From: Blastomyces gilchristii SLH14081
Lineage: Eukaryota; Ascomycota; Eurotiomycetes; Onygenales; Ajellomycetaceae
Length of the DNA: 64,000 nucleotides
NCBI RefSeq assembly: GCF_000003855.2
Contig: NW_003101675.1
Span: 327,113-391,112 of the forward strand
Direction: 5' to 3'
Part shown: positions 60,463-64,000 of the stretch, one piece after another
Layout: every line of letters begins with the position of its first letter
Position numbering within the stretch: position 1 is the first letter of the stretch
Position numbers and translations under genes: made by a program
The notes under the pieces: generated by a model
What the model was told of the DNA's origin: nothing
Databases searched by the model: none
What the model saw: the letters and a program-made list of their open reading frames with translations, nothing else

Positions 60463-61023
60463 AATATATAGAATATGAAACTTCTCAAAGAATGAAGTCA
60501 TTATATTCAGCAGTATGAAATTTAATAAGAATATTACACTGACACACCTTGTAGACTCTGCACTTGATAATTGTAATATAATTGAGATTTCTTATATATC
60601 AGCTATAACTGAATTCTCTGATGAAAATCAGTCAAAGACTGATTAACTGTCTGAATTTATATCTCTACAGAACACATTTCTCTCTGTAAATATATCTCTG
60701 AAAGATATCACTCTCTTATCTGTTATCACTGTTATAAGCTGTAAAGTCAGATATCTCTGAAAAAAAGTGAGTAATAAATTATCTGTAACTCTGAAAAGAT
60801 GTAGAAGACTCTGTAAAAATATCACAGCTTTCAATCTTATTACTCTGAAGAGATTCAGTATTATTGAATTTCAGCTCTATTATATATTCAAGATCTGTGT
60901 TACATGTCAGAGCTCTGAGACTATTACAGAGATCAAAGTTCTGCAAATATATAAAGAGATAGTTAAATACTCACAGAAGAAAGCTTAAACAGCTGTAATA
61001 AAAAAGAAGCTTAACTCTGTAGC
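60463..61023 (+). pseudogene. Copia remnant downstream of the MITE
   Basis: Short + strand coding-like sequence, with an open frame at 60,767-60,988 that shows no domain. By position it is the spacer between copia integrase and RT. Ends at the chromovirus LTR at 61,024. Confidence 0.45.
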
Positions 61024-61308
61024 TGTGACGGGCTGCGCCTGATCAATCATATAGACTATTCTGTTATACTTCATAGATTCCTGCTGAAAGCTCTGATTCT
61101 CAGTCACTGATTCTCAGCTGAAAACCTATGAAATTTCTATTGTTTCACTTCGAAGCTTCACTGCATACATCACTATATTTATATATAAATATTCACTTCA
61201 ATCACTGATTCTCACACTTTCTCTTTCTTTTCCTTTTCTAAAATTTTTCACTTTGTTATATAAGATCTATAAATATTATATCAATCTATTCAGTGTAGAC
61301 CTCTCATA
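61024..61308 (+). repeat. 5' LTR of the right-edge chromovirus (285 bp)
   Basis: TGTGACGGGCTGCGCC...GACCTCTCATA. Its start keeps CpG; the rest is eroded. It pairs with the 24,848 LTR in length and body sequence. Confidence 0.85.
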
Positions 61309-61849
61309 CTTTAAAAACATTCATTGTCTTCTTATTAGAAATGATTACTTACTGAGATATTCAAATGTATAACAATGTATAAGAAATAGAGAAATGAATA
61401 ATCAGTTAAGTGAATACTGAGTCTCTAGATAAAAGCTTACTCATCAGTCACTCTGACTCTGTAAAAAGATCTTATAAAGAGAATATCAGTGAAAGATCTG
61501 AGAGTTCTGACACAGATATATAAGATATTCATATAATTACACTTCTTCTAATTTCACAGTTATCACACATCTGACAAATAACATGTCTACTGATAACATG
61601 AGAGAACTCTTAAATATAAGCATAGATGCAGTATCACAATGACTCTGAGTAATATTGAAATTACAACAGTAACAGATAGCTGATATACATACAACTCAAT
61701 AATATTAATACAAGAAAATTCAATAATTATCTCAACTAGAAATCTCTGTATAAGCAATTTCAACACTGACTCAATCAGATATAAATATACAAGTGCTGAA
61801 GAAATGTCTAGATACTTCTATATATTTTAATACTTTTAATCTCACTCTC

Positions 61850-62775
61850 TATTCATAATGAAGATTGAAAATGCTTGTGAAACTAAGTGTAGATAAAGAT
61901 ATTATTAATTTATTAACTAATTAAAAATAGTATATCAATGATTAATTAAAGAATTGTGTTAGATAGAAGTTTCATTCATGAATAAATGCATATGAATCAG
62001 CATTATGTATATCTGATAACATTATCAAACATCTTAATATTCTGTTCTAAGACACTGCTATATAACAGAAGATATTAGATTAATTACAGAGTATCTGACA
62101 GAGAAATACTTCTCTTATAACATTCATCTCTGATTTCAATATCAAGATTCTAGAAGCAGGTGATCAATCTTGAGAGAATATAATAAATATTAACATACTT
62201 AAGAAGACACTAACTTTTAAACTTCTACAGACTCTTATAAGTGTAGACAAAGATCAGAGTTATGAAGATTTCTGCATATAACTCTAAACATTGAATAACT
62301 GTCTCACTAAGCTTAAGAGTATACAGAACAGTGATAGAAGATGTTATATTTCAGTTACTTATACACTCACACAGAGGAATAGCAATGCAGATACTATAAA
62401 TTGAGTGAACTTAAATATCTATACATAAATAAGAGTTTTCACTGTCTGAACAGACTTCTGAGTTTTCAGAATCACTTCTGAAGAAGTCACTGATTAATAT
62501 TAATAAGAGATGTATATCAATTGTAACTGATCAGAATATATTACTTTCAACTACTAATTAGTCTATATATCTTCTCACTCAAGAGAAAGATTAGTATTTT
62601 CTTATTCAAATAATGAATCAGTGTCTGTCTGTATCAATTACATTACATTGAAGAAAGATTTGAAAGACAACTATAAAGATACTCTAATGAAACAGAGAAA
62701 AGATTAGCTTGTATTTAAATTTATAAACAGAAGCTTGAAGAGATTAAATAATAATAATTTGAAGAGAAAATAGTA
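61850..62775 (+). pseudogene. Right-edge chromovirus gag, broken
   Basis: Parallel to 30,600-31,530, including the eroded zinc-knuckle region near 62,515-62,560 (CQLxx-like remnant with TGA). Many stops and fewer CpA sites than the outer copy at 29,786. Confidence 0.7.
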
Positions 62776-64000
62776 ATGAATGCAATTCTTATATCTACTG
62801 TAATTAATAATGTATATAATATGAAAGCTATAATAGACAGTGATCTATATTATCATACAATAATTAAATCTTGAGTTGTAAGATGTTATAATCTTCAGTA
62901 TATTCTCTTATCAAAACTCTGACTTCTTACAGAATTTAATAATATAAAAGATGTTTGTGTCTGTGACATAATGAAGCTAAATATAGATATCAGAGAATAT
63001 CAATATGAAGAAGTCTATACATATAAAGTTAATAATCTTGATTATAATCTTGTATTAGAACTTGTTTGACTATCTGAACAAGGTATCTTATTAAATACTT
63101 GAAACAGAAGCTTAATATTATCTAACAATAATAAAATTCATAAAGATGATATTTACAAGACTATGAATCTAACACAGATCTCTGTCAACACTTATGAAAT
63201 ACTCTGAAAAAGAAGTTATTAATAGAATCACTGACAAGATTACTGATAGTAGAATTATATAATAATCTACTTCATCAGTCTGACTGATATTAAAAATGCT
63301 CTAGAAAGGTTATTCTGTGTTATAATAACAGATTCTTATACAAAACTCTCTTAATAATATTATGAATATCTAGATATCTTCAGATAAGATAATAATATTA
63401 TAAATCTATATCTCTTACAAGATTCAGAAGTGAATCACAGTATTAAGTTAGAAAAGAGAAATGATAAAGACTCTGAATTATTATAAGACTTTCTTTATAA
63501 TATGTTCTAAGATGAACTTCTTCTTCTTTGAAAGACACTCAAGAATCTGTTGAATAAAGAATTCATATATATTAGTAACTTCTCTATCACAGCTTCTATT
63601 CTCTTTGCAAAGAAACCTGATGAAGAACTCTGATTCTATATGAACTATTGAGATCTGAATAGATTAATAAAGAAAGATTGTTATTTCTTATCTCTTATCA
63701 ATGAAACTCTAGTATGTATCAAGTGAGCTTAATAATTTACAAAGCTAGATGTTATCACTACATTTTATAAGATTTGTATCACTGAAGAAGATAAATGACT
63801 TACAGTATTCTGAATACATTATAGCCTCTTTAAATAAGTAGTCACACTCTTTGAACTGACTAATACTCTCAGTATATTTCAGAAGTATATCAACTGAACA
63901 CTCTGAGATTTTCTTAATAAGTTTGTATCTGTATATCTAGATGACATTCTCATCTTTACTAATGAATTCAGAAAGAAATATCAAGAACATGTGTAGAGAG
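62776..64000 (+). pseudogene. Right-edge chromovirus protease and RT, broken, truncated by window end
   Basis: Protease reading from 62,778 (AIIDSDLYYHTIIKS-like). RT has LNKEFIYISNFSITASILFAKK from about 63,552 and a YLDDILIFT-like site near 63,936-63,962, where the catalytic YLDD is intact. The RT is uninterrupted where the outer copy was hit (63,676-63,690), so it confirms the pre-insertion target. Confidence 0.8.

Larger units (their letters stand above)
49569..61023 (+). mobile_element. Ty1/copia retrotransposon, + strand, split by a LINE and a MITE, 3' end lost
   Basis: Pieces 49,569-51,275, 58,506-59,947 and 60,463-61,023 join across exact or near-exact duplications of the inserted LINE and MITE. 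Domain order is gag-like, protease, integrase zinc finger, integrase: integrase before RT is the copia order. The RT is missing because a chromovirus begins at 61,024. Confidence 0.72.
61024..64000 (+). mobile_element. Ty3/gypsy chromovirus, short-LTR subfamily, + strand, runs past the window
   Basis: LTR, leader, gag, protease and RT are in the same order as the copy at 29,786. The element is decayed throughout, and its 3' part lies beyond 64,000. It is the same subfamily as element C and the solo LTR at 42,453. Confidence 0.85.

Noticed and set aside
13400..64000. TGA read as Trp (alternative genetic code or recoding) to keep transposon genes open
   Set aside because: TGA appears at former Arg as well as Trp positions, other stops are also present, and host genes here use normal stops including TGA; C to T and G to A decay explains it.

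Overview
The window reads as an ascomycete (Pezizomycotina) chromosome with a two-part composition. Positions 1 to about 13,370 are ordinary gene-bearing DNA with short GT-AG introns, CTAAC-type branch sites and fungal proteins. From about 13,370 to the end the sequence is very AT-rich and consists of dead transposons. Such bipartite genomes, swollen by Ty3/gypsy elements, are known in the dimorphic Onygenales (Blastomyces and relatives). That placement is an inference; nothing in the window names the species. One assembly gap of 796 N lies at 22,155-22,950.

Gene-rich part: the 3' end of a probable kinetochore gene (Chl4/CENP-N type, + strand, ends 425); a six-exon SWIM/RING zinc-finger gene on the minus strand (1604-3019); a divergent five-exon TRAPPC13 gene (3439-4822) with a 7-nt microexon; a 3.8-kb stretch with no recognisable gene (4823-8589); and a long DENN-domain Rab-GEF gene with an embedded C1 finger (8590-12368), whose central junction seems to need a 46-nt intron ending in TG and a 6-nt exon. 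I built all splice models by hand from splice sites, phase and family conservation.

Transposon part, which can be read as layers of insertion. (1) A Fot1/pogo transposase (13,578-21,230) was split by a 505-bp MITE. The last few bases of that MITE were then split by a 6.16-kb hAT element, which itself carries a tRNA-derived SINE. (2) A Tad1-like LINE copy (A, about 21,531-24,847) meets a minus-strand Ty3/gypsy chromovirus (C). C is split by a + strand chromovirus (29,786-41,121, TSD AATTT), which is split by a third copy on the minus strand (32,438-38,117, TSD CAATA). (3) An older LINE family (about 42,011-49,568) is interrupted by a solo chromovirus LTR, two SINEs (one split by an unrelated solo LTR) and two MITEs. 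(4) A Ty1/copia element (49,569-61,023) is split by a complete 7.2-kb LINE (B, 51,276-58,491, 14-bp TSD) and another MITE, and is cut off by a further chromovirus (61,024 to beyond the window).

The elements share one decay pattern: CpG, CpC and GpG are almost absent from younger copies while CpA/TpG persists, and in-frame stops are largely TGA at Trp/Arg positions. Older copies have also lost CpA. This resembles repeat-induced point mutation (RIP), but its context order differs from the CpA-first Neurospora type. Short copies (solo LTRs, the SINE head, a few islands) keep their GC. No intact mobile-element gene is present; autonomous functions are inferred from remnants.
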